From Pseudomonadota bacterium (GTDB lineage Bacteria; Bdellovibrionota; UBA1018), in contig JAIXQO010000001.1 in the NCBI GenBank assembly GCA_027485695.1, positions 186,001-250,000 on the forward strand: DNA of 64,000 nt. Reading direction: 5' to 3'. Both the position numbers and the translations under genes were made by a program. The first letter of the stretch is position 1; every line of letters starts with the position of its first letter. The notes beneath the pieces are model-generated. The model searched no databases. It was not told the origin of the DNA and was given only the letters and a program-made list of their open reading frames with translations. Positions 62,659 to 64,000 of the stretch are shown here, in pieces.

Positions 62659-63137
62659 GCTTGCGCCTCCACTTGCTTCGAAAAGTCTTTCACAATTCTG
62701 GCGCGCTCATCGCCAGTCAAGCGACTGCGTAAATGGGTTTCTGCGCGAGCCAAAACTTGTTTGGAGACTTCTTTACGCAATTCTTGTTTGAACTCTTCGA
62801 CGAGAGATTCGGACGTTGCGCGCGCATCGGTCACGATACCTTCGGCCGCTTTGCGCGCACTATTGATCAAAGTGATTTTCGTCGTCTCCATCTCTTTTTG
62901 GAGATCTTGATAGAGATCTTTTACTTCTTGATCCAGCGAAGAGAGTTTGCGGTCGTATTCTGAATATTTTGCCTGGGCAGCTTTCAATTGGCTCTGAACT
63001 TCATCCAAATCTTTTTTGAAAGTTTGGTGGCGCTCTTTAACAAACTGAATCGTTGGTTGCTTAACGAAATAGAAAATGCCGCCTGCGAGGATCGCGAAGT
63101 TCACCGCTGGTGCTATCAGTTCACTCATGCCGGTCAT
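62655..63137 (-). CDS. atpF: Fo ATP synthase b subunit
   Basis: 160 residues: one N-terminal membrane helix (LIAPAVNFAILAGGIFYFV) and a long charged helix that forms the stator with its partner b'. ATG overlaps the stop of b' by 4 bases. It ends in the region that binds delta. Two non-identical b genes are found in photosynthetic bacteria and several delta-class groups. Confidence 0.93.
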   Translation of the reverse strand: MTGMSELIAPAVNFAILAGGIFYFVKQPTIQFVKERHQTFKKDLDEVQSQLKAAQAKYSEYDRKLSSLDQEVKDLYQDLQKEMETTKITLINSARKAAEGIVTDARATSESLVEEFKQELRKEVSKQVLARAETHLRSRLTGDERARIVKDFSKQVEAQA

Positions 63138-63574
63138 GACTGCCTCTTCACTAAGGTTTCGGTCAGAGCGAGTGCGAGACCTTCGACATCTGCCTCGAGG
63201 GTGCGCTTGAGTTGTTGGCTCTGTGCCTGAAGTTCGTCGACGGTTTTTTGCGTGATAGCTTTCGCTTCTGCACGCGCTTCTCCGATGAGATGGGCTTCTT
63301 GAGTTTTCAGCTCGCTCAAAAGTTTTTCGTATTCACCGCGCACCTTGTGGCGTTCGGCTTGGATTTTCTCGCGGTAGGTTGCGAATTTTTCGTTCGCCAG
63401 GCGAGTGAGTTCTTCGGCTTTTACGCGGTCTTCTTGGGTTTTCTGCAGGCGGAGCTCAACAAGCCGTTGAAAGGGCTTAAAGAACATCTGCGGAATAACC
63501 AAAAATACGACGAAAAAGACTCCAAACTGAATGAAGAAAGAGGAATCAATTCCCAGTTGTTGCAAAGCGCTCAC
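63134..63574 (-). CDS. Fo ATP synthase b' subunit
   Basis: 146 residues. N-terminal membrane helix FFIQFGVFFVVFLVIPQMFFKPFQRLVELR, then a coiled-coil stretch. First visible gene of the atp operon. The a and c subunit genes (atpB, atpE) do not follow or precede it inside the window, so Fo genes are split or lie elsewhere. Confidence 0.92.
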   Translation of the reverse strand: MSALQQLGIDSSFFIQFGVFFVVFLVIPQMFFKPFQRLVELRLQKTQEDRVKAEELTRLANEKFATYREKIQAERHKVRGEYEKLLSELKTQEAHLIGEARAEAKAITQKTVDELQAQSQQLKRTLEADVEGLALALTETLVKRQS

Positions 63575-63684
63575 GACGAGACTCTCCGAACGTCATTTTA
63601 GGTGTTTGAGATGAATCGGGAGTCTTTAGCTAACACGTCGTGTTTTAAGCGGTCAAGGCTGGAACAGCAGGCTTTTAGAATGTT

Positions 63685-64000
63685 TTATGAGTTTGCTGGT
63701 GGCTTTACAAAAAGGCTGCGCAAACTGGTACCCGCCTGAATCATTCGACTTGATCCTTCGAAGATCACACCCTCGTCAACTTGGAGGCTTGGCGTTGTAA
63801 TTGTTCCACGAAACAGTGCTGGGTAGTGAATTTCCACTCGGTGCCGGGCTTTTACCGTAGCGTGGACTTCGCCGCTAATGATGACGATCCCTGCATCGAT
63901 TTCACCTTCGACAAAAGCGCCTTCACCGATAATCAGGATGTCTGGTGTATAGATTTGACCGCGAAAAGAACCACCAATTCGAAGGCTCCCGTGGAACGTG
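63685..64000 (-). CDS. Bactofilin, C-terminal part (5' end outside window)
   Basis: 105 residues visible up to the right window edge. Strand-rich repeats of the bactofilin beta-helix: GSLRIGGSFRGQIYTPDILIIGEGAFVEGEIDAGIVIISGEVHATVKA, with the regular Gly-hydrophobic spacing. It polymerises into filaments that organise cell shape and wall enzymes. It is upstream of atpF' with 110 bases between and may be co-transcribed; Bdellovibrionota genomes often have bactofilin near wall genes (general knowledge). Confidence 0.88.
   Translation of the reverse strand, partial: TFHGSLRIGGSFRGQIYTPDILIIGEGAFVEGEIDAGIVIISGEVHATVKARHRVEIHYPALFRGTITTPSLQVDEGVIFEGSSRMIQAGTSLRSLFVKPPANS

Overview
The window reads as chromosomal DNA of a motile Gram-negative bacterium, most likely of the Bdellovibrionota (Bdellovibrio-like). 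Three things point there: the flgF-G-A-H-I-J-M-N-K-L run followed directly by csrA and fliW, an F1Fo operon with two b-type subunits next to a bactofilin, and many small lipoproteins and cell-envelope genes. This placement is inferred from gene content, not from a marker search. No tRNA, rRNA, CRISPR array, transposase or prophage was seen.

Layout. 1-3.1 kb: end of an astD-type dehydrogenase, a cold-shock gene and a Cys-rich exported protein. 3.4-9.1 kb: a lysine-catabolism operon (kdd, kamD, kamE) ending in a MoxR ATPase and a VWA protein joined by a dnaX-like slippery sequence. 9.2-10.5 kb: a small ribbon-helix-helix-like protein, a lipoprotein and an exported protein made of three Cys repeats. 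10.5-14.4 kb: etfB-etfA and an EtfD-type membrane Fe-S oxidoreductase. 14.5-17.5 kb: lptM-like, lysA, dapA and dapB in one overlapping operon. 17.6-24.7 kb: envelope genes, a deoxynucleoside kinase, a LysM lipoprotein, then amgK-murU, with anmK convergent (24.7-26.0 kb); together these make a MurNAc recycling route. 26-28.3 kb: a membrane protein, a lipoprotein and an unknown protein. 28.3-37.6 kb: fliW, csrA and the flg operon. 37.7-39.0 kb: an AT-richer patch with a DUF6882-like protein between two related membrane proteins. 39.2-46.1 kb: folD, gcvT, gcvH, an unknown membrane protein and gcvP on the other strand. 46.2-53.6 kb: a tight operon xseB-dxs-tlyA-patatin-like-PBP1A-TonB-like. 53.8-57.7 kb: a lytic transglycosylase and a large anchored protein. 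57.8-63.6 kb: atpF'-atpF-atpH-A-G-D-C, with the end of a bactofilin gene at the right edge.

Most unusual points. (1) moxR ends in the heptamer A_AAA_AAG plus a stop codon. The VWA frame, reached by a -1 shift, stays open from there and has no standard start codon or ribosome site for about 110 bases. A frameshift or slippage fusion is therefore plausible, and the pair is a candidate repair chaperone for the B12-dependent lysine 5,6-aminomutase encoded just upstream. (2) A 205-bp hairpin-chain element with 23-bp perfect inverted ends sits across the flgH/flgI junction and appears to be translated into the FlgI signal region. A related hairpin chain lies at 19.87-19.99 kb. (3) murU appears to start at ATT. 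(4) Two strong hairpins contain the ribosome site or start codon of the next gene. (5) Two enzyme-fold lipoproteins (M48-like, patatin-like) have lost their catalytic residues.
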